From contig JAALGH010000011.1 in NCBI GenBank assembly GCA_011800155.1, forward strand, positions 930,001 through 994,000: a stretch of DNA of 64,000 bases. Direction: 5' to 3'. Source of the stretch: Flammulina velutipes (lineage: Eukaryota; Basidiomycota; Agaricomycetes; Agaricales; Physalacriaceae). The position numbers and the translations under genes were made by a program. The notes beneath the pieces were generated by a model. It did no database searches and was not told where the DNA came from. It was given only the letters and a program-made list of their open reading frames with translations. Numbering within the stretch: the first letter of the stretch is position 1; the number at the start of each line of letters is the position of its first letter. Positions 11,878-23,646 of the stretch are shown here, in pieces.

Positions 11878-12982
11878 ATGTCGTTCCCCCAGCCTAGCCA
11901 CCAGCACACTCACTCTCAGTCAGGCTTCGCGCCCGCACCCGCTCATGCGCCTCAGCAGACCAGTGGTAGCGCGTTGATCAACACTACGGGTTCATTCGAA
12001 GGCATGCAGTTTAGAGTGGACCACCGCGACAGCAACAGTCTTCTTTCAATTAACTTGCAGCCCAACTATCAAATAAAAGGAAAGCCCGGATCTATGGTGG
12101 CGATGGACGGGACTGTCCAGATTAAAGGAAAGGTGCGATATTTACGTTGGCGGTGACACGAACGTGCGCGCTCATGAATGATGTACAGATGAAGTTCAGG
12201 TAAGCACGGCTTGAGTGAATGAGGATGAACTTGACATTGGGCATAGCTTCAAGAAAGCCTTTACAGGAGGCGAGGTGTGTTAGACAAAACTTTGGCTGGA
12301 ATAAAATCCTCATCCTCAGTAGATGTCTGAATCCATATTCACTGGACCGGGTGAAGTCATGCTGGCTCCCGATATCTGGGGTGATATCGTCCCTATCACT
12401 CTCGATGGTATGAATCTCCCGGTATATCGTTGTATGATATTCTTATTCCTCTGGACAGGCTCTACGCCATGGAGCATTGGGAAAGACGCATTCCTTGCCT
12501 GTACCTTCGGCGTTTCGCGTACCACCAAGAGTCAAGGCCTTGGAAAGGCGCTGTGTACGTTTCGAGGCGTCTTGTATTCAAGGCGTTCACTGATTTCATA
12601 TACGCGCAGTCTCCGGCGAAGGACTCTTCGTCTACCAAGTGGCTGGACAAGGCATCGTCTTCGTCCAAAGTATCGGTGCTATCGTTCAGAAGACTTTGCG
12701 CCCTGGAGAGCAGTGGATTGTCGACAATGGGCATCTCGTCGCTTGGACTGCACAGTACAAGGTCGAGAGGATACAAGCCGGAGGATTCTTATCGGGTTCT
12801 CATACGGATGAAGGTCTCGTCTGCCGGTAAGTCCTAAAAATACGACAAACACGAAGACATGGATCGGCTCAATATTCTGTAGATTTACAGGCCCGGGCAC
12901 TGTGTTCATACAGACGAGGAATCCTGAAGTTTTGGGTCAATGGATTGCCGATCAGATGCCTCCTAGTAGCAGCTCATACTAG
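11878..12982 (+). CDS. AIM24: AIM24 family protein
   Basis: A 263-aa protein from seven exons: 11878-12132, 12189-12199, 12247-12274, 12323-12407, 12459-12554, 12610-12826 and 12883-12982. Two exons are tiny (11 and 28 nt) and all phases close. The first 35 residues are low-complexity, rich in His, Gln and Pro. From about residue 40 it matches the AIM24 (altered inheritance of mitochondria 24, DUF124/TIGR00266) beta-sandwich: the GSMVAMDG segment near residue 72, a TGPGEVMLAP segment, GEGLFVYQVAGQG, and FTGPGTVFIQTRNP at the end. In yeast the homologue is mitochondrial and needed for normal mitochondrial biogenesis. No clear targeting peptide is visible, so localisation is open. It converges with the next gene with only 40 bp between stops. 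Confidence 0.9.
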
Positions 12983-13022
12983 TCTCACCAACAACTAGTT
13001 GACAGTTGTATAAATAATATCG

Positions 13023-13682
13023 CTAATCAAAATACAATCTCTCTGATTCTATGTACTCTGCGACCTCCTCTGTTACCATCCACTTCCATTCTTTGCCATC
13101 CTTGATAGCTTTCCTCACCGCGCTAGACGAGACGTCATGTAAGTCATCACCAATGTCAACCTTTGCCACACGTTCTGGCGGTATCCCCTGCTCCTTCAGA
13201 AACCCCTCAATCCATTTTAGCTGGGCTAACACTGAATCCCGATTCTGATCCAAGCCTCTCAAAGCATAAAATACCTTTGCCCCGTCCTCCAAGAAAAAAG
13301 TTCTCATGACATTCCCCATCGCGCCTCCAGGATAGTACTTCTCAGCAAAGAACCGGATGAGTGTATCCCAGCCCATAATCCACGTTGCTCCCTTTAGCTC
13401 CGCATCCTGTCGAGCTTTCTCAGCGAACGTCGGACGGTCGATGAGCGCCACACCGGACTCGGGGATGGTTTTGGAGAGGAGGAGCATCATTTGTGTACGA
13501 TGATGGAACGAGGCTGGAACGGCGGCTTTATCGGCGTTGGACGTGCCAAGGAGGAGGAGACGGGAGAATTTGTGTGGACTCGGAGGCAGTGCGAGGAGAA
13601 GGGCGCGATGTGCGATCGTGGGTGGATTGAAGGAGGAATCAAGGACACAGAATGGTCCGGGTATACGTTGTGCAAAGTTCAT
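13023..13682 (-). CDS. Nicotinamide-nucleotide adenylyltransferase (POF1-like)
   Basis: A single-exon 219-aa protein of the nucleotidyltransferase superfamily. It predicts transfer of AMP from ATP to nicotinamide mononucleotide to give NAD. Motif 1 reads SSFNPPTIAH (residues 16-25), the HxGH-type ATP site with Thr in place of the first His as in POF1-type enzymes. The second nucleotide motif reads DVSSSAVRKAI (about residues 187-197), a variant of ISSTxxR. A WIMGWDTLIRFF segment sits between them, as in POF1 homologues. Length is close to the POF1 type. The ATG at 13682 begins directly with the conserved N-terminus. POF1 homologues have been tied to NMN adenylylation and to stress or protein-quality phenotypes; the in vivo role here is inferred. 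Confidence 0.88.
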   Translation of the reverse strand: MNFAQRIPGPFCVLDSSFNPPTIAHRALLLALPPSPHKFSRLLLLGTSNADKAAVPASFHHRTQMMLLLSKTIPESGVALIDRPTFAEKARQDAELKGATWIMGWDTLIRFFAEKYYPGGAMGNVMRTFFLEDGAKVFYALRGLDQNRDSVLAQLKWIEGFLKEQGIPPERVAKVDIGDDLHDVSSSAVRKAIKDGKEWKWMVTEEVAEYIESERLYFD

Positions 13683-14163
13683 GGTGAGGTGAACGTTCTA
13701 AGAGTACGCCGCTTTGAAGATAGTAGGGTGCCTGGGGTAGAGAATCATGAATATCTGATTACCGGTTAATCCCGATCAAGAAGGCGAGAAGATGTGGCGT
13801 ATTATTATTCCCTTCCATGATACTCTGACGGGCGTGATTCACAAGTAATGGAACAGAACGCGATACTCAGTCCTTTGTAGAAATGCTAAATATCCCCATT
13901 GTGGCTCCTAGTACTCCCAATTGAGGAATCGATAACAGCCAAGGGCACGCACGACGCCATATCCTCGTAAATCAATATTCAATAAGGCGCTGCTGCAGAT
14001 ACTCAACAAATCACATTGGAGTCCAAAGCAATGTTTTAAACGCGTCGGACGGGCATTGTTACAGCAATTCGCACCGTTGGGCGAAGTAATAATTAGGGAT
14101 GGCGAAGTAATACAAATGACAAGGTGGCGCAGAAAATAGAAGACCCAATGGAAAAACAACCCC
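13683..14163. other. Intergenic
   Basis: Promoter of the adenylyltransferase gene and the 3' flank of histone H2A, both on the minus strand. No gene seen. Confidence 0.5.
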
Positions 14164-14684
<521 letters not shown>

Positions 14685-14995
14685 TGTTGTTATTGTTGGT
14701 AATTGGAGGTTGGGCGTTGAGTTTGAGTGGCGAAATGGAGTGGCGGAATAAGAAGTGGACTTCGAGGCGAAAGCAAGAGAGAGGCCTCTTTATACCTCGG
14801 CGGAAAATAAGGTTCAGTCACGTGTATTTCCGAATGCGTTTGTTGATCAACAAAGACGCGTTGAGGGGAGACAAACAAGGCCATCGTCAGGATCTCTATA
14901 TAACTTGTCTCCCACCATCATGGCCGCCTACCTTGCTCTTCCGACTCCCACCACCATCGTCCGCCAACTTTTATCGCCCATCGCCCACTTATCCA
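14685..14995. promoter_or_regulatory. Shared divergent promoter of H2A and H2B
   Basis: The 311 bp between two divergent histone ATGs. A TATATAA lies at 14897-14903, 93 bp before the H2B ATG. A minus-strand TATAAA lies at 14789-14794, about 105 bp before the H2A ATG. Direct sequence evidence plus the usual fungal H2A/H2B arrangement. Confidence 0.8.
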
Positions 14996-15578
<583 letters not shown>

Positions 15579-15893
15579 TATCTGCACTTCATCGGCTATG
15601 TGTGTTGTATCTGTACTCGCTACTACGTATATTTATCATCTATTGCTCTCTTTACTCGCCTGCAATGAAATTGCGTCTATCTTTCGTTGGATACCATTCA
15701 TCTGAGTGTTCATTGCTCGTCTGAGCAGAAGGTTGAGCGCGCTGATAAGCAATCTCAAGGAAATAGTATCCCACGGTAGGTGACCCGTAGGCGACGACCA
15801 GTGACTCATTTGCAGGACAACCACCAGCAATGAATATAGTCTCAAACGAATATCTTCTAGTCAATCCTCATATCTGTCTATCGGTAAATTACA
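15579..15893. other. Intergenic
   Basis: H2B 3' flank, then sequence leading into the FunK1 remnant. No gene seen. Confidence 0.5.
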
Positions 15894-16152
15894 ATGGACG
15901 GAGTCCTGAATCAAGGACTGGACACCGTTGGGTTCGTTAGCGATTATTCGGCCGAACCATCCGTCGATATACAAGACGCCACTACCCGAAAAATCCTCGG
16001 GCGCGTTCAAACGGAAGGCGATGGACACCGCTCCTTGCTATCGTTACTCGCGCATCTCCTATTGAGGCTATGTCGGTGAGATTTCGCGTCTCGTCTTCCA
16101 TTATGTAGTCTAACGACCTCGACGCTGGGACGCTTCTACGAGACCCCGATTT
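15894..16152 (+). pseudogene. FunK1 kinase remnant, copy 2
   Basis: Exon 1 of a FunK1 gene parallels exon 1 of the gene at 6515-6331: both have the ILGRVQTEGDGH block and end in LLAHLL(K/R)LCR, followed by the same intron start, GTGAGATTTCGCGTCTC. Where copy 1 would continue with about 1.1 kb of exon, this copy jumps at about 16113 to a 38-nt stretch matching the copy-1 FDLDAGTLLRDPD segment (two mismatches). After that the similarity ends. The kinase core, including the HRD loop, is gone. It is the inverted partner of deaminase copy 2. Confidence 0.8.
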
Positions 16153-16434
16153 TACTTCCATCCATTGCCGAAGGGGCGCCACATTACCTTCTCGCAGCTG
16201 TTCTCACTTGATCTTCATTGAACAGGCATCCTCTCGCTCATCAGAATCTGCTCAGACACCTGGATGAATATCACGGTATTGTTCTCTGCATCTGTTTCGA
16301 TTCGCGCGGGAATAAGTCGTATGGAAATAGTAGCGAAGAAGTCCTTATATACAGAAATGTGTCAACATGATACTGGAATCTAGTACATCTGAGCCACATA
16401 TGTACATACATAAGAAACAGCGGGACCCGCCCAC

Positions 16435-18154
16435 TTACATGTACAGGTCTCTCATTTCAGCACCCACATCTCGGAGAACTGTGAAATGGCTCATCAGAAG
16501 GGTATTGACGACAGCCGAATCCAAACATCTTACTTGACGGATCAGCGGCGCCACCTCTTTTGACCGGAAGACTGCCTTGAGACAACGATCTGGCGTCCTT
16601 GATAGCCTTGGACTTGGAGTTCATCTCTTCCTTGACAATGGCCAGCAGTTTCACCCCTAGCAGACGACGGACCTCGGTGCTGCTGTCAGGGGGGCATCTC
16701 CACATTGCCAACTGACCATGAGACCCACGCGTATGATAGCCCGCACCCATATGAGCTGCCGTAGCCACGAAATATTCCTGACACAAACGACAAGAAAGCT
16801 TTGAGACGCCAACGAATTCGGTAGGCCGGTCCGCCCTATCCTGGAGGTGCTTAAGGACGATGCACTCGCAATGGGCACCATACGATGTTTCTATATCGAA
16901 CTCGTCAAGCACACTCGCTTCGCTCGACGGGCCACGAACATCGACTGTTTGGTCGTCAGAGGTTGGGATCCAACTAGCGCAGAGAACAGCGTACCCTTGA
17001 TTTCAGCAGGTCTCGATGTCGCTAACTTGCGTAACCCTTTGGCTAGCTCCTTGTAGATCTCGTCAACTATGGCTCTCTTGGTAAAGTCATGCTCATCAGT
17101 CGGTGTCCAATCCCAACCAGCTGCGTTTGAGACAGAGTCAAACGATGCTCGGGTTATGGTGAAAGAAATCGACTGAGGAGGATTCGGTAGAGCACGTATG
17201 GTGGCATGATTTTTCAAGAATCCTGACAAAGTCGCAGAATCCACAATTGCCGCCACAATAGTGAAATGTGTTCGGATGCTAACAATATCGGACAACCAAG
17301 ACGAAGAATCCTTTATAGTACCGACACAGGCTACATAAACTTTCTGTCAAGAAGCACATTGAAAAATCAAGATAGGATGACATACTGTTGAAAAATTTCT
17401 CCAGCGCTTTGAAATCTTGCGACCTCGTCCGAACGATTCCTTCAAGGACTGTAGATGCGTGACGGAACTTCTCGAGGTCATGGTCCGACGGGTTGGCGGG
17501 GTCTTCCGAGGCAGAAAGCATAAGAGCAATTATGGCGGGGATGTCCTTGATATTTTCGAGAGATGCTGCGCGTGGCCCTTTATAGAAGACGTCGAAGTCT
17601 GTGGCTTCGTCGTTGCAGAAGGCGATAAAACGATCTACGCCGTGTTTGAACAGTATGTGGCGATCGTGTCTGCGGATAAGCGCAGCAACCTTCGGGAACG
17701 AATGGCGCAGGATAGAGAGCTCAAGAGTTCTGAGGAGCGACGGGATAGGGCGCGTGTCGTTCGCACGGACGAAATATAACGACTCAATAAGTTTTCCATT
17801 TGAGGAAGTCGAGGGGATTGTAGTATGTTCTTGTTCACCAATGGCAGAGTGGATGTCGAAGAGGGCGTCCATGATATACTGGAGGTGTCGCGTCACTTCT
17901 GGCTCCGGCTCCGGCTCGTTTGTGGCGACGATGATTTCCACACCAGTAGAGCCATCCTTGAGGTCCGCCCCAATGGCGACTACCTGTTTCAATGGTTTGC
18001 AAATGGCTAGATGTGCGAGACTATCGAGAAATCGGGAAGCCGCGGGTAGCTCTGGGCCTGAATCGTTGACTGTGAGGTGAGTCGTCGTCTCAAAGTCGTC
18101 CAGGCCATACAGCAGGAATGCGACGTGATCAGAATTGAAAGGATCTATCGACAT
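16435..18154 (-). CDS. OTT_1508-like deaminase domain protein, copy 2
   Basis: A 519-aa protein from four exons: 17386-18154, 16995-17330, 16534-16944 and 16435-16478. Introns sit at the same four-exon positions and phases as in copy 1, and exon 2 is exactly 336 nt in both. The deaminase centre is intact: HCE at residues 393-395 and SCRLC with Cys420 and Cys423, then GAGYHTRGSHGQLA. It starts MSIDPFNSDHVAF, matching MTPIDFNNPDHLAF of copy 1. Divergence is spread along the protein and no frame break is seen, so both copies look functional. The C-terminal tail after the deaminase domain is the most divergent part. It converges on the FunK1 remnant. Confidence 0.85.
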
Positions 18155-18722
18155 CGTGGAATCCGGAGGTCATGACTGAAATAATTTCCCACGATGGGTG
18201 AAATAGCGCTTCCGCAAGCTGTCCGGGAGACTTGAGCTTGACCTCCCGGGTCCCCTCACCGTGCACCATGTCAATAGGTCCTTCCAAATGCTGGTCGCAT
18301 TGCATGCCTCCTCTACATTTTGGTCAAATTCAAGATACCTCATTAAAACTACAAACATTCGACGAAATCTGTGGTTCATGATATATGTATCATATATCCA
18401 AAAATCGAAACGGCGAACGTGCTGACAGACCTATTGTAGCATCTGGAGATTCCAGGAAGGTCCGGTACGGAGGTCAAGCATGAAAATAGAGCTTTGAATA
18501 CATATATAATACTTGCTACGTACACATGAATTTCTACCGATACAAAGTTAATTGTCATATCGTCTCTGGCCGCAGTTGTGTGAAGTCATTCATCGTCCCG
18601 CGTCCGGCGTCGACATAGTGGTAGCTTCACGCATCGTCGAATGCATGCAGTTCCACATGCTCGTATATTGATGCGGCCATACAGCACACAAGGATCCACC
18701 AAGCCGCCATCCAATTCCGGGG
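18155..18722. other. Intergenic
   Basis: Promoter side of deaminase copy 2 and the 3' flank of the HNH-like gene. Small ORFs near 18590-18775 lack supporting features. Confidence 0.5.
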
Positions 18723-19181
18723 CTACCAAAAATCTGGCGATGAAGATGAGCAGTGTGGCTGGGGGCAAGGGCCATTCATCCTGGCCCGAATGGTAGCTAT
18801 ATTCTCAGGGTGCTCCAAAGTGAACTCGTTATGCGTCAGGCTCCATTTGGATATGATGAGTTCAAGCTGCGGGAACGGATGTCAATTTGAGCTTATAAAT
18901 AAGGCGGGAAGTTGACGCACAATGGCAGCTCGTTCCCCGACGTGACGAGCATCGGGAGGAGGGACAAAGTAAGCATGTTGGTGGGACAGATCAGTCTCTC
19001 CTCTGATGAGGCAAACGAATTCGCGCCCGCGACTCGACATTTTGGCGTTGCCATTGGACGATTTTTCAGATGAGCCCGACTTGGGCGCTTGGTTGAGCGG
19101 CGGGATGTTCAGATGCGGTATAGCTGGCGCTGAAGAAAACGTATCGGCTGTGAGGTCGTCCTTTGAACGTGAGAGATACAT
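18723..19181 (-). CDS. HNH-nuclease-like small protein, probably partial
   Basis: Two exons, 18921-19181 and 18723-18866, give 134 aa. The centre reads CLIRG then, about 20 residues on, AYFVPPPDARHVG. This resembles the C-x-x-(T/S)G ... H-x-(V/I)P pattern of a fungal HNH endonuclease-like family. The N-terminal ATG at 19181 follows a possible splice acceptor, so an upstream exon may be missing from this model. Downstream of the intron the protein stops after only about 48 residues, short for that family. It may be a degraded copy. Function uncertain. Confidence 0.45.
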
Positions 19182-19428
19182 TCTGTGATCGTATACAGGT
19201 AACAGAAACGACTGGGAGCGACGTTGCTTCAATCCTCACAGGGGTTGTGGCGTATAACACTTATTAAATTAAAGTGGTGGTGGGTGAAAAGAAAGAAAGT
19301 ATCGTGGCTGTGCTGATGATCGTTTTTCTCACGTTACTATGTCGCTATAAAATTGGCACATTTTTCCTTCATGACAGACAATCTCGATGCGCGCAAAAGG
19401 TGGTAGCACAATTGGCCACAGCTCCGGC

Positions 19429-21847
19429 TTAACTTCCCTTTCTTTGGCTCGTCGGGATGGGCGTCATCAAGTCTCTCCGTAACGTCAACCATGGCGAATT
19501 GGTCTTAGCCCACTGGCAAGTCTCAAACTCTTCCCCTATCATAGGGAGTCCATCCACATCCTCTCCTGAAATGAGCGCTCTGAGCCTTGCCATTTCAGCC
19601 TCATATTGGTCCGGTTTCGCGACGTCCCAACTAGACCTATCCAAGTCCACAATGGTGACGCGTCCGTACGTGTCCGCAAGGATGTTCCAAGAGCGAATAT
19701 CTCTGTGAAGAACCTTGGCGTCGTGAAGGCTTTGTAGTATTGCCTCTAGCTTGGGTCTGTAGGAGGAGTAAGACATAGAACAAGAAGACTGCAAAATAGC
19801 ACACCCATGGTCAGCCAGAACACTGCCCTTATCAGGATGTCGCGAGAGGGGTACACCCACATCCGATAGCATAAGTATACTAATGTTATTGTAGGTGTCT
19901 TCGTGGTAGCCAAGATATCGCGGAAGGCCTTCCACAATGTCATCGCTGCGCAAGGTAGAATAAATACTGTCTTCGTGTTTGATGCGCTCGATCTTCTCCG
20001 TGGATATTGCTATCTTGACGATGAATGAGCAGTACTCGTTGGGATCAGAGGGGTCAAGGTCGATGCTTGCACGGTGTACTTGCCCAGTAGCGCCACTACC
20101 AAGATGATCGCCGACGACAACTGTTCCGTAGTTATCTGGCTCGTAGTGGGATGCGTGGCGGAAGCCTTCAGCTAAGAGGACAGCCGGTGCCGGAGAATCA
20201 TAGACGCCGAATCGGAAGTAGAATAGTGTGGCGTCGCGGTACCTGAGCTTCTCGTCCGTATCAGACAGAATCTACAAAGAATGAGGCGAGAAATGCGTCA
20301 GAGGTGGTGGGAGTACCTTGTCTAATCGTGCACATTCTTCTTCTGCAAGTGACTTGCGCCGCTTATGAGGCGGGTCCGATTCTTCTTCGGCCAGTAAAGA
20401 TACTGTTGGTGGAGTCCTATTTTTCTGAGCCGAAGCCGAAGACTCGCCTTCGTTAATATCAGTGGATGGCCGCTTCTTGAGATTGGTTGGTGGCGGTGTT
20501 GTCTTTTTGGAAAGCGAATTATGCGTGAGGTCGGTGTTATCAACTTCTGGATCCAAGGTAACTGTAGGCATTGCGTCCTTGATCTGCTGGGTAGTCGACT
20601 CGGGCTTGTCATCCCAGCCACAAAAATCCTCCTCATCGTCATTGACGACCTGGGGTGGAGCTGCGAGTGTACCTGGGAGGTCGACCTTGTCCGCATTTCG
20701 GAAAGGGAGTCGTTGGATTGCGTCGTATACCAACGCCAGATGCAATCCCAGCCAAAACTTTCCGAACGCTGGATCTTTGCCGGTATACACGTCTACCATG
20801 TCAGAAAGGAAGAGCGTCTGACTTTGTCGATGCCGGATACCTATTCTAAGAAAATCTCCGCAGTCGAAGAGGATTCCAGTAGCATCCGAGCGAACAGCAT
20901 TCGCCCACGCCTGCGGAAAGTATGAGAGGGAGTAACATTGATGCTAGTACTAAACTTACTCGTTGTACAAAATCTTTGCTCCGAGGTTTGTAGTTTTCCT
21001 TCGCCAAAACAGGTTCGATGATTGGTGTTACTGTACCGAGGGATACGGGCGAGGAAGCAGAAGTACTTCGAAGGCCAGTGCGCTGGCGGACTGATGGCCG
21101 AGTCTTGCTTTTAGGTAGTTTCCAGTATGTTTTGGGTGCATCAGGTGGAAATGTGGCGTCGGATTTAGCACTCGGTTTCTGGCCTGTGAATGTTGAATCA
21201 AGCCACCAAGGAAACGACTTGTGCTTTGCGAGCGATCCCATTTCTTCCAAAACGGGCTTCGCTGCCTGGCAAAAGAACATCCCCGTGCAAAGGATGGGGA
21301 CATTGTATAAAAGCGGAACCAGTTTGGATCGATTTGGGTCGAGAACACATTCCGGGATTAGATGCCCAAAATTGATGCTATGGATGAGATCGACGAAGCG
21401 GAGTGAAGTATCCTGCACGACGTAGTCGTTGCGATCTTGGAGACCGATGTTCGACCACTGCAAGAAGGAGGGCATATGAGGGGGGTTGTCTTCGGGATGG
21501 ACGAGTACACGGGGTACAATCCTTGTGCATGCCAAAGTGACGTCCCATACTCGCTTATCACGGAGAGAGATTGCATCGTTGCCTTCCATCTTCTCCCGGA
21601 TAAAGGCAAACGAGAGATCGTCCATTGAATTTAGTTTTTCGGCGTACGCGTCAACGACAGATGATATGTCTGAGACAAGAGATGGAAGGAGGGCAACCCG
21701 CTTGAGGAGGAGATGATCAGCGATGTGTCTGTCGAAGAACTGAAGTGGGCAGTCGGGGGATAGTATCGACGAATTGGAAGTGGTCTCCTTGGGAGGAATT
21801 GGGTTATAATTGAGAAGCTTTTGGCGGAGTTGGCGTTTGTTGGCCAT
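19429..21847 (-). CDS. Large protein with C-terminal protein-kinase-like domain
   Basis: A 758-aa protein from four exons: 20960-21847, 20317-20910, 19805-20271 and 19429-19756. Residues 1 to about 390 are an unrecognised region ending in a conserved-looking block, GKFWLGLHLALVYDAI. Residues 400-490 are acidic, polar and probably disordered, with basic runs. The last 260 residues are kinase-like: Gly loop GDHLGSGATGQV, presumed ATP Lys in FIVKIAI, catalytic loop VLHRDIRSWNIL, and metal-binding VDLDRS in place of DFG. The protein ends soon after this motif, so the C-lobe is short. This is a fungal expanded kinase-like class near FunK1. Activity is plausible because the HRD and DLD Asp residues are present. 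It shares a 185-bp divergent promoter region with KIN17. Confidence 0.75.
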
Positions 21848-22032
21848 AGTCTTTCAGTGCGCTGTTGATGGAAACGAACCAGGAGCCTTCATTCTCACGA
21901 ATACCGACCATTGTGTGTCCTTTGATGATGGTGGTTCAGCACCGCAAAATGCCGAGCTGACAATCAGGCTTAGTCAGACTCCCTCCTTGTCATTAACCAC
22001 CATCCACCAACTTACACTTTCAATCACCAATC
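21848..22032. promoter_or_regulatory. Divergent promoter, kinase-like gene and KIN17
   Basis: Only 185 bp separate the two divergent ATGs (21847 minus, 22033 plus), so both core promoters must lie here or overlap it. No TATA box is evident. Confidence 0.5.
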
Positions 22033-23072
22033 ATGCCTCGAGCCGAAGGTACTTGCGCCGCATCTATTATTCACTGCAAGAACTAATAGTGAATGTAGTC
22101 GGGACGCCCAAGTTCGTCGCTAACAAGATGAAGTCGAAAGGCTTACAGCGCCTACGGTGGTACTGCCAAGTCTGCGAAAAGCAATGCAGAGATGAAAACG
22201 GCTTCAAGTGCCATGCACAATCCGAATCCCATCTGCGACAAATGCTCGTCGTTGGCGAAAATGCTGGAAAACATATCTCCAATTTCTCTGCAGAGTTCCA
22301 GTCAGAATTCGTCAAGATGTTGTCACGAAGGTGCGTGTATAAGCATTGCGGAGAGCTTCCTGATACTCATGTCAGATAGATTTGGAACTAAACGTGTTAG
22401 AGCCAACCAAGTCTATCAAGAATACATATCCGAGAAGAGTCATTTACACATGAACTCGACTCGCTGGGTCACTTTAACGGAGTTCGTCAAACACCTTGGT
22501 AGATCCGGGATAGCCAAAGTCGATGAGACGGAGAAAGGGTGGTTTATTGCATGGATAGACAATAGCCCGAATGCTCTTGCCAAAGCGGTACGCGTCACTA
22601 CTCGTCTCAATGACCAGATTCTCACAAGTATTTGCAGGAAGCATCCATGAAGAAAGATAGACTCACTACTTCAGACGAACAACGGGAGCGCATGCTCATA
22701 ACCGAGCAAATTGAGCGGGCGAAAGCAGCGGCGCCTGAGGACACCACACCACCACCTGCCCCCAGCGAAGGCTTACAACGAGAAGAGGGCGCTGAAAAAC
22801 TCACGATATCTTTCTCCAAGCCTGTCGCATTACCTACGCCTTCGGACGAAGCAAAGCCGCTTGCTTTGAAACCAGCCGCGAATCCGCTCAAAATAAATCC
22901 TCTCAAGGCCAATCCCTTGAAGAAGACGAACGTGTTCAAGAGCTCTGGTTCATCTTCGAGCTCGGCTGTTGCGAATCAGAAGAAACGGAGCGCGCCCGTA
23001 TCAGTCGCGGAGTCGTTGATTGCAGAGGAGCAAGAGCGCAAACGGCGACGTATGGAGAGGGATGGAGCATGA
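22033..23072 (+). CDS. KIN17: KIN17-like DNA/RNA-binding zinc-finger protein
   Basis: A 296-aa protein from four exons: 22033-22048, 22099-22330, 22380-22587 and 22638-23072. The first exon codes five residues and one base. It has the KIN17 N-terminus VGTPKFVANKMKSKGLQRL and a C2H2 finger with Cys28, Cys31, His44 and His50. The winged-helix domain (about residues 51-160) includes RVRANQVYQEYI and KGWFIAWID. The C-terminal half is low-complexity, with repeated NPLK units near residues 235-255 and a basic end. KIN17 proteins are nuclear, bind curved DNA and RNA, and associate with replication, repair and the spliceosome; yeast RTS2 is the counterpart. It lacks the C-terminal KOW domain of animal forms, as is usual in fungi. 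Confidence 0.92.
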
Positions 23073-23129
23073 CCTTGCAGCACATCGTCTTCACTTGCTC
23101 TGAACACTTCATTGTATCTCCAGCATGTA

Positions 23130-23503
23130 CTGTACTCACATGTATGTAAGATACCAACCCGGGTCCGTAACGCACCTACCACCTGGATACCAGCCTGGCG
23201 TTTTGCGTTACGTCTCCGAAATTAGGATACCATCCATTGTTTGGTGGTGCAGGTATCTCCCACGTTGTTGCGAGAAGAGGCCCCTGAAATGATGGAATAG
23301 GGTTGAATTGAGGTTTTGAAGCCGAATAATAGTGTGTTCAGTGAACTGATCACCACGAAATTTATTTACCTTTGCGCCACAGTTCTTCGTAACGCACTAT
23401 GTGTTGGATACGACCCCTGCGTTATGCGCCACCGCCCCGAGAAATAGGCTACGTAACCAGGCCTGCGTTACGCGTTACGTATCCTACATACATGTGAGTA
23501 CAG
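23130..23503 (+). mobile_element. MITE-like element, copy B
   Basis: A 374-bp element, inverted copy of 3615-3990, with mutually complementary ends: CTGTACTCACATGTATGTA at the left and its near-complement TACATACATGTGAGTACAG at the right. TA dinucleotides flank it at 23128-23129 and 23504-23505. It is non-coding and sits between KIN17 and the SDR gene. Confidence 0.78.
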
Positions 23504-23646
23504 TATTCTATCTATTTCCCTTGGAAGACATTTATGATTCCTAGTACGAATTTGAATCCTCGGCCGTGGCCGCCACATTTTCGAAGGATTGCTAATATCG
23601 ACGTCATGACAAGATACGGAAGCAATCAACTTGCTTTCAAACCATC

